Source: JADLGL01 sp050184415 (GTDB taxonomy: Bacteria > Pseudomonadota > Alphaproteobacteria > Rhizobiales > Kaistiaceae). From it: a stretch of 64,000 bases of DNA. The notes below the pieces were generated by a model, which searched no databases, had not been told where the DNA came from, and saw only the letters and a list, made by a program, of their open reading frames with translations. The DNA lies in the NCBI GenBank assembly GCA_050184415.1, contig JBFXAJ010000009.1, forward strand, positions 53,976 to 117,975, written 5' to 3'. Each line of letters opens with the position of its first letter. Position 1 is the stretch's first letter. Positions 34,622 through 42,218 of this stretch are shown here, piece by piece. The translations under genes and the position numbers were made by a program.

Positions 34622-34650
34622 GGCGCGCTGCGGCAGAGGGAGGGCAGGCC

Positions 34651-35136
34651 ATGGAGCCGATTGAGAACCTGGTCGTGCAGGCGAACGATGCGGCCGCGAC
34701 TGCCGCGCGGGCCGCCGAGGCGACCCGTGACGCCGCCGACGCCGCTGCCGCTTATGCCGACGCCGTGACCGCCAATGCGAACACCGTCGCCGAGACGGTG
34801 TCGACAAGCTTCGTCGATCCCTTCTTTTTCCAGTTCTCCATCTTCGTCCTGGCGATCTTCGTCGGCTACTACGTCGTCTGGTCGGTGACGCCAGCGCTGC
34901 ACACGCCGCTGATGAGCGTCACCAACGCGATCTCCTCGGTCATCATCGTCGGCGCACTCCTCGCCGTCGGCGTCGAAGTCGCGCCGGCGCTCGCGGAAGG
35001 CTCGGGCTGGTCGAAGATCTTCGGCGGCATCGCGCTGGTCCTCGCCTCGGTGAACATCTTCGGCGGCTTCCTGGTCACCCAACGCATGCTCGCGATGTAC
35101 AAGAAGAAGACGCCCGACGCGCGGGGCAAGCACTGA
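34651..35136 (+). CDS. pntAB: NAD(P) transhydrogenase subunit alpha, part 2
   Basis: 161 residues: a variable Ala/Asp-rich amphipathic N-terminus (about 1-55), unusually long for PntAB, then the three to four TM helices of the membrane domain. The family core is HTPLMSVTNAISSVIIVGA and the end reads F-L-V-T-Q-R-M-L-x-M-Y-K-K-K. It forms the proton channel with PntB. It overlaps the next gene by 1 bp. Confidence 0.95.
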   Translation: MEPIENLVVQANDAAATAARAAEATRDAADAAAAYADAVTANANTVAETVSTSFVDPFFFQFSIFVLAIFVGYYVVWSVTPALHTPLMSVTNAISSVIIVGALLAVGVEVAPALAEGSGWSKIFGGIALVLASVNIFGGFLVTQRMLAMYKKKTPDARGKH

Positions 35137-35678
35137 TGATCCCGTTTCTGCGCCACGCCCCGGCGCTCGCCGCCATCCCGCTCATTTTCGCCGATGCGGC
35201 GTCGGCGCGGGAGGTCACGGCCGCGGAACGGGATGCGCTCGCCGAGCGCGTCGCGGGCTTTCAGCTCGCGGCGACGGCAGGGGATGCGGAGGCGATGGTC
35301 GATGTCCTCCCGCCGCTGATCCTTCCGGCGATCGCCGAGCAGGCGGGAATTCCGCTGGCGGAGCTCCGCGCCCAGCTCGCCGCGGACGAGCTTATGGCGA
35401 TGGTGACCGAGTTCTGGTTCGAGGTCGATGTCGCGGCGACGCGCTATTTCGATCTCGCCGATGGCACGCCCTATGGTTTGATCCCCACCGAGACGTTCGT
35501 CAGGATGGACACCACCGCGGTTCGCTCCGCGACGGAGACGCTGGCGGTGCTCCTCGACGGGGAGTGGTACCTCGTCCGGATCGACGAAGAACCGCAGGTC
35601 GCGATGCTGCGGACGGTCTATCCGCTGTTTGCCGAGATCGTATTCCCTGACCCCGTGGTGGAGCTCATCGGGCCTTAG
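35136..35678 (+). CDS. Exported protein of unknown function inside the pnt operon
   Basis: 180 residues with an N-terminal signal (hydrophobic 9-22, ending A-S-A-R). A mixed alpha/beta domain without recognisable motifs follows. Its start overlaps the pntAB stop and pntB begins on the base after its stop, so it is fully embedded in the operon. I do not recognise a family. It might be an accessory periplasmic factor or an unrelated passenger. Confidence 0.8.
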   Translation: MIPFLRHAPALAAIPLIFADAASAREVTAAERDALAERVAGFQLAATAGDAEAMVDVLPPLILPAIAEQAGIPLAELRAQLAADELMAMVTEFWFEVDVAATRYFDLADGTPYGLIPTETFVRMDTTAVRSATETLAVLLDGEWYLVRIDEEPQVAMLRTVYPLFAEIVFPDPVVELIGP

Positions 35679-37067
35679 ATGTCGGCGAACCTCACAGCTC
35701 TCCTCTACCTCGTTTCCGGCGCGCTCTTCATCCTGGCGCTCCGCGGCCTCTCGCATCCGGAATCGTCGCGACGCGGCAACTTCCTCGGCATGACGGGCAT
35801 GGCGATCGCGGTCGTCACCACCCTCGTCAACGTCTCGCCGAGCTTTGGGACGCTTGCGACAATCGTCGGCCTGATTGCGGTCGGCGGCGGCATTGGCGCC
35901 GTCGTCGCGCGGCGGATCCCGATGACGGCGATGCCGCAGCTCATCGCGGCCTTCCACAGCCTCGTCGGCCTCGCTGCGGTGCTCGTTGCCGCCGCGGCGC
36001 TCTATGCGCCGGTCGCCTTCGGGATCGGCGAGCGCGGCGACATCCACGGCCAGAGCCTCGTCGAGATGTCGCTTGGCGTCGCCATCGGCGCGATCACCTT
36101 CACCGGGTCGATCATCGCTTTCCTGAAGCTCGACGGAAGGATGTCGGGCAAGCCGATCCTCCTCCCGGCACGGCACCTCATCAATCTCGGCCTCGGCATC
36201 GGCCTCGTCGCGCTGATCGTGATCTTCGTCATCACGCAGAGCGCGGTCGTGTTCTGGCTGATCACGATCGTCGCCCTCCTGATCGGCTTCCTCCTCATTA
36301 TCCCGATCGGCGGCGCCGACATGCCGGTGGTCGTGTCGATGCTGAACTCCTATTCGGGCTGGGCCGCCGCCGGCATCGGCTTCACGCTCGGCAACACGGC
36401 GCTGATCATCACCGGCGCCCTCGTCGGCTCGTCAGGCGCGATCCTCAGCTACATCATGTGCCGGGCGATGAACCGGAGCTTCATCTCGGTCATCCTCGGC
36501 GGCTTCGGCGGCGAGACGGCCGGCGGCGCTGCCGTGGAGCAGCGCCCGGTCAAGCAGGGCTCGGCCGACGACGCGGCCTTCATGCTCAAGAACGCCAACA
36601 GCGTCGTCATCGTCCCGGGCTACGGCATGGCCGTCGCGCAGGCCCAGCACGCCGTCCGCGAGATGACCGACAAGCTGAAGGAGGCCGGCGTCACGGTGAA
36701 GTTCGCGATCCACCCGGTCGCGGGCCGCATGCCCGGCCACATGAACGTCCTCCTCGCCGAGGCGAACGTTCCCTATGACGAGGTCTTCGAGCTGGAAGAC
36801 ATCAACTCGGAATTCTCGCAGACCGACATCGCCTTCGTCATCGGCGCCAACGACGTGACCAACCCCGCGGCGAAGGAGGACAAGACCTCGCCGATCTACG
36901 GCATGCCGGTCCTAGAGGTCTGGAAGGCGGGCACGGTGATGTTTATCAAGCGCTCGCTGTCCTCCGGCTATGCCGGCATCGACAACTCGCTGTTCTACCG
37001 CGACAACACGATGATGCTGTTCGGCGACGCGAAGAAGGTCGTCGAGGGGATCGTCAGGTCGCTGTAG
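35679..37067 (+). CDS. pntB: NAD(P) transhydrogenase subunit beta
   Basis: A 462-residue PntB: about nine TM helices (residues 5-265), then the NADP(H)-binding domain III. Domain III has VIVPGYGMAVAQAQH, the AIHPVAGRMPGHMNVLLAEA loop, the F-V-I-G-A-N-D-V-T-N segment and the K-R-S-L-S-S-G-Y-A-G-I motif near the end. It completes the enzyme that uses the proton gradient to reduce NADP+ with NADH. Start codon adjoins the previous stop. Confidence 0.97.
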   Translation: MSANLTALLYLVSGALFILALRGLSHPESSRRGNFLGMTGMAIAVVTTLVNVSPSFGTLATIVGLIAVGGGIGAVVARRIPMTAMPQLIAAFHSLVGLAAVLVAAAALYAPVAFGIGERGDIHGQSLVEMSLGVAIGAITFTGSIIAFLKLDGRMSGKPILLPARHLINLGLGIGLVALIVIFVITQSAVVFWLITIVALLIGFLLIIPIGGADMPVVVSMLNSYSGWAAAGIGFTLGNTALIITGALVGSSGAILSYIMCRAMNRSFISVILGGFGGETAGGAAVEQRPVKQGSADDAAFMLKNANSVVIVPGYGMAVAQAQHAVREMTDKLKEAGVTVKFAIHPVAGRMPGHMNVLLAEANVPYDEVFELEDINSEFSQTDIAFVIGANDVTNPAAKEDKTSPIYGMPVLEVWKAGTVMFIKRSLSSGYAGIDNSLFYRDNTMMLFGDAKKVVEGIVRSL

Positions 37068-37134
37068 GCCGGCGGCCGCCCGCGATATCCTGGGGCCGCC
37101 TCGGGGGCATCGGCGACCCATCCCAGCGCTCCTC

Positions 37135-37151
37135 CCCGGGCTTGACCCGGG
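37135..37151. repeat. Short palindrome CCCGGGCTTGACCCGGG
   Basis: A hairpin-forming 17-bp element between pntB and cpdR. Close relatives occur at 50974-50992 (CCCCGGACTTGATCCGGGG) and 51072-51091, so it is a dispersed intergenic element family. The rest of 37068-37320 shows nothing clear. Confidence 0.55.
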
Positions 37152-37320
37152 TCCATTCGCCTTCCCGATGATGCGGAGCCGCGGAGTGACTCCGCGACGC
37201 CGAATGCGCGAGCCTGCCATGGGGTCCCGGCGCGGGGGCCGGGACGGGGGCTTGGTGAGGTTTTCCCGATACGAGAGGCCGACGATCGCGCTGAGCGCCG
37301 CGGCCGCTGTGTCTGGCGCC

Positions 37321-37680
37321 TTAAGCCGCGAGCAGCTTCTCCACCTCGTTCACGAGGTCCTTGAGATGGAACGGCTTCGAGAGCACCTTCGCGTCCTTCG
37401 GGGCCTGCGAGTCGGGGTTGAGCGCGACAGCGGCAAAGCCGGTGATGAACATCACCTTGAGGTCGGGGTCGAGCTCGGTCGCCTTCCGCGCCAGCTCGAT
37501 GCCGTCCATCTCGGGCATGACGATGTCGGTGAGGAGGAGGGTGAACGGCTCCTCACGGAGGCGCTCATAGGCGCTCAGCCCGTTGTCGAAGGAGACCACG
37601 TCATAGCCCGCATTGGCGAGCGCCTTGACGAGGAAGCGACGCATGTCGTTGTCGTCTTCGGCGAGGAGGATTCGGGACAT
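37321..37680 (-). CDS. cpdR: CpdR-like single-domain response regulator
   Basis: A 119-residue receiver domain without an output domain. Acidic pocket E8-D9-D10, phospho-acceptor D52 in L-T-D-I-V-M-P-E-M-D-G, the T/S in F-I-T-G-F-A, and K in L-S-K-P-F are all present. The sequence closely resembles CpdR, which when unphosphorylated directs ClpXP to degrade CtrA-pathway proteins. Its position beside an N-formylglutamate amidohydrolase gene matches Rhizobiales synteny. The ATG at 37680 gives the normal length. Confidence 0.9.
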   Translation of the reverse strand: MSRILLAEDDNDMRRFLVKALANAGYDVVSFDNGLSAYERLREEPFTLLLTDIVMPEMDGIELARKATELDPDLKVMFITGFAAVALNPDSQAPKDAKVLSKPFHLKDLVNEVEKLLAA

Positions 37681-37893
37681 CGCGAAGGGCACCGGTCAAG
37701 TCAATTGGTGACGCTGAATACGCCCGTATCTAACGGCGCGGCGCCGTAAAAATCGGGTGAATTCCGTGTGCTTTCCCGGTCACGCTGCGCCAGATTCCGA
37801 GCAGTAGACAGCCCCGGTCGATGTTGGCAAGTTCCCCGGAACCGAAGGCTCGGCGAGGCGATCATCGCGGCCGGGCGCCCACAAGACGCCGAC

Positions 37894-38784
37894 ATGGCCA
37901 AGCCGACCGACTTCGATCCAGCGACCGCCTTCGAGATCGTGGCTCCGGCCCGGCAGACCGTTCCCTTCGTCCTCAACTCGCCGCACAGCGGCAGCTGCTA
38001 CCCCGCGTCCTTCCTCGCCGCCTCGCGTCTCGATGCGGCCACGATCCGGCGCTCGGAGGACAGCTTCGTCGACGAGCTGATCCTGCCGGCGGCGGAGCTC
38101 GGCATGCCGCTCCTCCGGGCGCATTTCCCGCGCGCCTGGCTCGACGTGAACCGGGAACCCTTCGAGCTCGACCCGCGGATGTTCTCCGGCGCGCTGCCGT
38201 CCTATGCCAATATCCGCTCGGCGCGGGTCACCGGCGGCCTCGGTACGATCGCCCGCGTCGTCGCCGACAGCGAGGAGATCTATGCGCGGCCGCTTGCGGT
38301 GGAGGAGGCGCTCGAGCGGATCGAGACCGTCTACCTCCCGTATCACGACGCCCTGACCCGGCTGGTCGACGAGACCGACGCGCGCTTCGGTTGCTGCGTC
38401 CTCCTCGACTGCCACTCGATGCCATCCACGGTGCGCGTGCCGAACCAGCGCACACGGCCGGACATCGTCCTCGGCGACCGCCACGGGACGAGCTGCGCGC
38501 CGCGTCTCGTCGGCACGGCCGAGGCGATCCTGACCCGGCTCGGCTACGACGTTGCCCGCAACCGGCCCTATGCCGGCGGCTACATCACCGAGCACTACGG
38601 CCGGCCGGCCGACGGCATCCATGCGCTGCAGATCGAGATCAACCGCGCGCTCTATCTCAATGAACGGACGCTGGAGCGGACCGCGGGCTTCGATCGCCTT
38701 TCGGCGAACCTTGCGGTCTTCGCCAAGCTATTGGTCGAAGCCTCGGGGAGCTGGCTCATGCCGCAAGCCGAGGCGGCTGAGTGA
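37894..38784 (+). CDS. N-formylglutamate amidohydrolase
   Basis: A 296-residue zinc amidohydrolase family protein (HutG-like). Signatures: S-P-H-S-G early, R-x-E-D-x-F-V-D-E-L, the D-V-N-R-E-P-F-E-L-D-P-R-M-F block, L-D-C-H-S-M-P, and a C-terminal Q-I-E-I-N-R. It may release formate from N-formylglutamate in histidine breakdown, or act on other N-acyl amino acids; no hut genes are nearby. The ATG at 37894 starts the conserved region. Divergent from cpdR. Confidence 0.9.
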   Translation: MAKPTDFDPATAFEIVAPARQTVPFVLNSPHSGSCYPASFLAASRLDAATIRRSEDSFVDELILPAAELGMPLLRAHFPRAWLDVNREPFELDPRMFSGALPSYANIRSARVTGGLGTIARVVADSEEIYARPLAVEEALERIETVYLPYHDALTRLVDETDARFGCCVLLDCHSMPSTVRVPNQRTRPDIVLGDRHGTSCAPRLVGTAEAILTRLGYDVARNRPYAGGYITEHYGRPADGIHALQIEINRALYLNERTLERTAGFDRLSANLAVFAKLLVEASGSWLMPQAEAAE

Positions 38785-38791
38785 CGGCCAG

Positions 38792-38870
38792 AAAAAAGGG
38801 CCGGTCGCAAAGCGACGCGGCCCAAGTCTAGGGAGGAAACGCCCAAGGAGGGCAGCGGCAACTCGGAGGG
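38792..38870 (-). ncRNA. mmgR: MmgR/suhB-family small RNA (alpha-r8)
   Basis: On the minus strand a roughly 79-nt RNA has a 5' hairpin (GCCC/GGGC), the conserved single-stranded core GGCGTTTCCTCCCTAGAC, then a terminator. The terminator (38798-38823) is GGGCCG-C-GTCGC / GCGAC-CGGCCC and is followed by six T. The core with its CCTCC anti-Shine-Dalgarno element and the location next to a SuhB/HisN-type phosphatase gene match the suhB/MmgR RNA family of Rhizobiales. In Sinorhizobium this sRNA limits polyhydroxybutyrate accumulation. The 5' end is estimated. Confidence 0.78.
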
Positions 38871-39034
38871 AACCAAGCCGCCGCGTCTCCAATAATTGGG
38901 ATAGCCGCCGATACGATCAAGGATAAATTTTTGAGCATGCCGATAAAAAACATTCCATTTGACACCAGCAAGCGGCCAGAAACGCGCAGGATGTCGCTTG
39001 ATTCCGCGGAAACGACGCATTCCGAGTTGCGACA

Positions 39035-39829
39035 GTGAGCCGCGCATTTGTGCAGCAGTCTGACTATCGCGTGTTCTTCGACCGTCTCGCCGACGTCGCG
39101 ACTGCGACAATTCTGCCGCATTTCCGTTCCGCGGTGACGGTCGACAGTAAAGGCACTGCGACATTCGATCCCGTGACCATCGCCGACCGCGAGGCCGAGC
39201 TCGCCATCCGGCGGGAGATCGAGAAGGCCTTTCCGGACCACGGCGTGATCGGCGAGGAATTCGGCGCGACCAACGCCGGTGCGGATCGCGTCTTCGTCAT
39301 CGATCCGATCGATGGCACGCGGTCGTTCATCGCCGGGCTGCCGATATGGGGCGTCCTCGTCGGACTTCTCGTGGGCGGCAGGCCCGCCTTCGGCATGATG
39401 GCGCAGCCTTTCACCGGCGAGCGCTATTTCGGCGACGGCAGCCGCGCCTGGTATTCGGGTCCGGGCGGCCCGCGCGACCTCCACGCCCGCTCCTGCGAGC
39501 GCCTCGACGATGCGGTGCTGTTCACGACCAGCCCGTCGCTGTTCGGCGACGGCGAACGCGCGGCCTACCAGCGCGTCGAGGACGACGTCCGCCTCGCCCG
39601 CTACGGCGCCGACTGCTACGCCTATTGCATGATCGCGGCCGGCACGGTCGACGCTGTCGTCGAGTCCGGCCTTCAGCCCTACGACATCGTGCCGCTCATC
39701 CCGATCATCGAGGGCGCGGGGGGACGGGTGACGACCTGGGACGGCGGGCCGGCGTTCGCCGGCGGCCGCGTGGTGGCGACGGGCGATAGCCGGCTACACG
39801 ACCGTGTGCTCGGCGTCCTCGCTGGTTAG
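39035..39829 (+). CDS. hisN: Histidinol-phosphatase (inositol monophosphatase family)
   Basis: A 264-residue IMPase-fold phosphatase. Metal motifs: G-E-E at 73-75, then D90-P-I-D93-G-T-R-S-F (the S-F replacing T-N-F is the HisN hallmark), and a C-terminal Q-P-Y-D-I-V-P-L-I-P-I-I-E segment. HisN removes phosphate from L-histidinol phosphate in actinobacteria and alphaproteobacteria. GTG start. It overlaps the convergent hydrolase gene by 36 bp, so the two mRNAs have complementary 3' ends. Confidence 0.9.
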   Translation: MSRAFVQQSDYRVFFDRLADVATATILPHFRSAVTVDSKGTATFDPVTIADREAELAIRREIEKAFPDHGVIGEEFGATNAGADRVFVIDPIDGTRSFIAGLPIWGVLVGLLVGGRPAFGMMAQPFTGERYFGDGSRAWYSGPGGPRDLHARSCERLDDAVLFTTSPSLFGDGERAAYQRVEDDVRLARYGADCYAYCMIAAGTVDAVVESGLQPYDIVPLIPIIEGAGGRVTTWDGGPAFAGGRVVATGDSRLHDRVLGVLAG

Positions 39830-40774
39830 CCGCTCCGCCGGCAGCGGCGTGCCCGGGATGAACGCGTCGAACCCGGCCCAGAACGCGGCCCGGATCTCGT
39901 CGGCCTCCATCAGGATCTCGTGACGGGCGCCCGGCAGCAGGAGCTGGCTGCCTGACTTCAGGGCCTCCGCCAGCCTGAGCTGGGGTGCGTTGGCAACGAC
40001 GTTATCGGCGCCGGCGATGAAGATCAGCGCCGGGATGCGGATGGCGGCGGCAAAGGCCGACCGCTCCGCGTCCCTCATCGCGAGGGCGCTCGCATGGAGC
40101 CAGCGGAAGGTCGGTAGGCCGGTGCCGAGCTGTGGCGCGGCCCGGAGGATCGTCCGGGTCCGCTCCAGGCGAAAATCGCGATGCGGATCGGCCTCGCGCC
40201 AGCGCTTCCACGGCTTTGCCGAAATCTGATGACGGTCGCGACCGAGGAACAGGTTCAGGCCGGAGACGAAGCGGACCACGCGCATCGGCGGCGACGCGAA
40301 ACGCGACAGCTCCAGCATCGGCGTCAAGAGCACCATGCGCTCGAACCGCACACGCCGGTCGCGTGCCGCCCGAAGGCAGGAGAGCGCCCCCATCGAATGG
40401 GCGAGCGCAAAATAGGGCGGCGGGCAGTCCGGCAGCACGATCTGCTGCATGACGGCGTCAAGGTCACGATCGTAGTCGGCAAAGCTTTCGACATGGCACG
40501 CGCCATTGCGCAGGACGCGTTCGGAGCCGCCCTGGTTGCGCCAGTCGTAGGTCGCGACCGCAAAGCCCCGATCGAGGAGGTCGCGCACCGTCTCGAAATA
40601 CTTCTCGATGAACTCGTTGCGGCCCTGGATGACCGTGACGGTACCGCGAGCGCGGCCCTTCTCCGGCGACCAGACGGCAGCCCGGATCGCGACGCCGTCC
40701 GTGGTCTGGACGACGCTGCTTCGCGGCGCTGCGGGGATCTCGTTGTCGGCGATGTTGACGAGGTCGGGCGTCAT
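39794..40774 (-). CDS. Alpha/beta hydrolase (lysophospholipase L2/monoacylglycerol lipase-like)
   Basis: A 326-residue serine hydrolase. Oxyanion region VIQGRNEFIEKY, the Y-D-W-R-N-Q-G-G-S strand typical of PldB-like enzymes, nucleophile elbow A-H-S-M-G-A, an acid in I-A-G-A-D, and the catalytic His in P-G-A-R-H-E-I-L-M-E. It probably cleaves lysophospholipids or monoacylglycerols. The ATG at 40774 is chosen; an ATG at 40819 would add 15 atypical residues. It is convergent with hisN. Confidence 0.88.
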   Translation of the reverse strand: MTPDLVNIADNEIPAAPRSSVVQTTDGVAIRAAVWSPEKGRARGTVTVIQGRNEFIEKYFETVRDLLDRGFAVATYDWRNQGGSERVLRNGACHVESFADYDRDLDAVMQQIVLPDCPPPYFALAHSMGALSCLRAARDRRVRFERMVLLTPMLELSRFASPPMRVVRFVSGLNLFLGRDRHQISAKPWKRWREADPHRDFRLERTRTILRAAPQLGTGLPTFRWLHASALAMRDAERSAFAAAIRIPALIFIAGADNVVANAPQLRLAEALKSGSQLLLPGARHEILMEADEIRAAFWAGFDAFIPGTPLPAERLTSEDAEHTVV

Positions 40775-40874
40775 CTGGCGAGTGGTGAGTGGTGAGCGCC
40801 ACGGCATCCTACTCCCCATTCACTACTCACTACTCACCGCCAACCTCGCGCTCGTCACACCGCCACCCAGCCGG

Positions 40875-40957
40875 GCCCAAAACGGCTCCGGCGGCACCCC
40901 AGGGAGTGCCGCCGGCCAGTACGCCCTGGGAGATCGAGGGGGGCGGGAACGATCGCC
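40875..40957 (-). ncRNA. Tandem element A: candidate C-rich-loop sRNA
   Basis: First of two related units. On the minus strand: a hairpin GATCG/CGATC displaying the loop segment CCCGCCCCCC, then a strong stem-loop CCGGCGGCAC/GTGCCGCCGG followed by AGCCGTTTT. It shares the order of elements and most positions with 41041-41125, with small indels. No gene on either strand is convincing. Upstream (minus sense) lie the half-sites at 40991-41027. Candidate sRNA by structure; not a known family. Confidence 0.45.
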
Positions 40958-40990
40958 CCAAGGCTGTTGCGAGGTATAGGCGCGTCCGCT

Positions 40991-41027
40991 TGAACCGCCC
41001 CGGAATGCCTGGTTCAGCCGCCGTTCA
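40991..41027. promoter_or_regulatory. Triple TGAAC/GTTCA site of unit A
   Basis: TGAAC at 40991, GTTCA at 41012 and GTTCA at 41023. The inverted pair reads TGAAC-N16-GTTCA on both strands, close to EcfG-type promoters (GGAAC-N16/17-GTT). The direct pair is GTTC-N7-GTTC, the alphaproteobacterial LexA box pattern. The 21- and 11-bp spacings recur exactly in unit B. Confidence 0.5.
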
Positions 41028-41040
41028 CGGAATTCCCGCG

Positions 41041-41125
41041 GCCAGAACGACACCGGCGGCACCTTTGGGTGCCGCCGGTCGCACGGTCCTGACGTTCGAG
41101 GGGGGCGGGGACGACTGTCCGGACC
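41041..41125 (-). ncRNA. Tandem element B: candidate C-rich-loop sRNA
   Basis: Second copy of the element at 40875-40957. On the minus strand: CCCCGCCCCCCTCGA followed by the hairpin CCGGCGGCACC/GGTGCCGCCGG and TGTCGTTCT. Hairpin arms stay complementary although the loops differ between copies, which suggests selection on RNA structure. The U-tract is weaker than in unit A. Confidence 0.45.
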
Positions 41126-41154
41126 GCGATGATGGCAACCTACAGCCCGGCGTC

Positions 41155-41191
41155 TGAACGGGACTTGAGGCGGGCGTTCATCTGCGGTTCA
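41155..41191. promoter_or_regulatory. Triple TGAAC/GTTCA site of unit B
   Basis: TGAAC at 41155, GTTCA at 41176 and GTTCA at 41187: the same three half-sites with the same 21- and 11-bp offsets as at 40991-41027, while the bases between them differ. Conserved half-sites in a diverged background point to a real protein-binding site. Confidence 0.5.
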
Positions 41192-41305
41192 GCGGAGCGC
41201 CACGCGGCGGCCGCTTTCCGGCATTCGGCAGTCTGCAGAGGATCGCGTCCCGACTGCCCGGCGGCCTATTGCCGACTGCCCTTCTCCAGCCCTTGAAACC
41301 CCATT

Positions 41306-41422
41306 CCGATACCCTACCTATAGCCCTGCGGATGCCATGAAGGATCCGCTGAGCAAGCAACGCCCGCTCTGACAGGGGCATCGCTGGCTCAATCCCTTTG
41401 TCGCTCTCAGGAGGACTTCGCT
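41306..41422 (+). promoter_or_regulatory. ROSE-like RNA thermometer leader of hsp20
   Basis: The 5' region contains stem GCGGAT/ATCCGC, a GCCC/GGGC stem, and next to the start a hairpin TCGCT-CTC-AGGA. In it the ribosome site AGGAGG pairs with U-C-G-C-U leaving a bulged G. The U-Y-G-C-U anti-Shine-Dalgarno with bulged G is the hallmark of ROSE elements before small heat-shock genes of rhizobia. The 5' border is approximate. Confidence 0.6.
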
Positions 41423-41896
41423 ATGGCTACTTTCGATCTCAGCCCGCTGTACCGTTCCACCGTTGGTTTTGACCGGGTCTTCTCGATCCTCGACCAGCTC
41501 GCCGGTGGCGAAAGCTCGGGAACCACTTATCCGCCCTACAATATCGAGCGGACGGGCGACAATGCCTACCGCATCACGATGGCCGTCGCCGGCTTCGCCG
41601 ACAAGGACCTCAACATCGAGGTCAAGGAAGGCGTGCTGACCGTCAAGGGCGACCGCACCGACGAGGCCAAGACCGACCGTCAGGTCCTTCATCGCGGCAT
41701 CGCCGGCCGGGCCTTCGAGCGCCGGTTCCAGCTCGCCGATCACGTCGAGGTACGTGGCGCGACGCTTGAGCATGGTCTGCTCCACATCGACCTCGTGCGC
41801 GAGATCCCGGAGGCCCTCAAGCCCCGCAAGATTTCGATCACGCAGGGTGAGACCAGCAACGGCAAGGTCCGTCAGATCGACGCCGCGGCCGCCTAG
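41423..41896 (+). CDS. Small heat shock protein Hsp20 (IbpA class A)
   Basis: A 157-residue alpha-crystallin-type chaperone. The N-terminus F-D-L-S-P-L-Y-R-S-T-V-G-F-D is that of class A rhizobial sHsps. The crystallin domain (about 35-130) includes Y-R-I-T-M-A-V-A-G-F and V-L-H-R-G-I-A-x-R-x-F-E-R-R-F. A C-terminal extension follows. It holds unfolding proteins in the cytoplasm during heat stress. AGGAGG lies 8 nt before the ATG inside the ROSE-like hairpin. Confidence 0.95.
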   Translation: MATFDLSPLYRSTVGFDRVFSILDQLAGGESSGTTYPPYNIERTGDNAYRITMAVAGFADKDLNIEVKEGVLTVKGDRTDEAKTDRQVLHRGIAGRAFERRFQLADHVEVRGATLEHGLLHIDLVREIPEALKPRKISITQGETSNGKVRQIDAAAA

Positions 41897-41923
41897 TCAG
41901 AGGCAGCCAGGGCCGGCATCTCG

Positions 41924-41945
41924 AAGGGGCGCTGCGGCGCCCCTT
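41924..41945 (+). terminator. Terminator of hsp20
   Basis: Perfect 9-bp stem AAGGGGCGC / GCGCCCCTT with loop TGCG, 27 bp after the hsp20 stop. A short C/T-rich tail follows instead of a long U-run. Confidence 0.65.
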
Positions 41946-42218
41946 CCCGTCTCCGGGCTAAGAATTTCGACAGCTGCCGGTCGGGCGACCTCAGAGCACG
42001 CCCGGCCACGGCTGGCCGTTCCCTACCGCTTGGCGCCGCTCACCCTTTCGCGGCGCGGGGGCGGTTTCCGGACGGCCGGTCGGGGCGAGGGGTCGAGCGC
42101 TTCGGCGCTCCTCCTCGCCCATGAACGAGAGGCTGGATGAACAGAGCACATCCGGCCGCTCCAGGTGAGGGGTTGCAGCGCGTCCCGCGCTCCCCCTCAC
42201 CACCCTTTTTCGCGATCC
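41946..42218. other. Intergenic DNA without recognised gene
   Basis: Convergent ends of hsp20 and the RibD-like gene. It contains short GC palindromes (for example GGCGCCG...CGGCGC near 42033-42057) and the sequence CCTCGCC repeated near 42112. No coding signal or RNA family seen. Confidence 0.5.

Noticed and set aside
40789..41157. A 122-codon plus-strand frame whose two halves resemble each other (E-G-G-G-N/D-D-like segments)
   Set aside because: The internal similarity is explained by the tandem DNA units; hairpin arms and half-sites are conserved better than codons, and there is no ribosome site.
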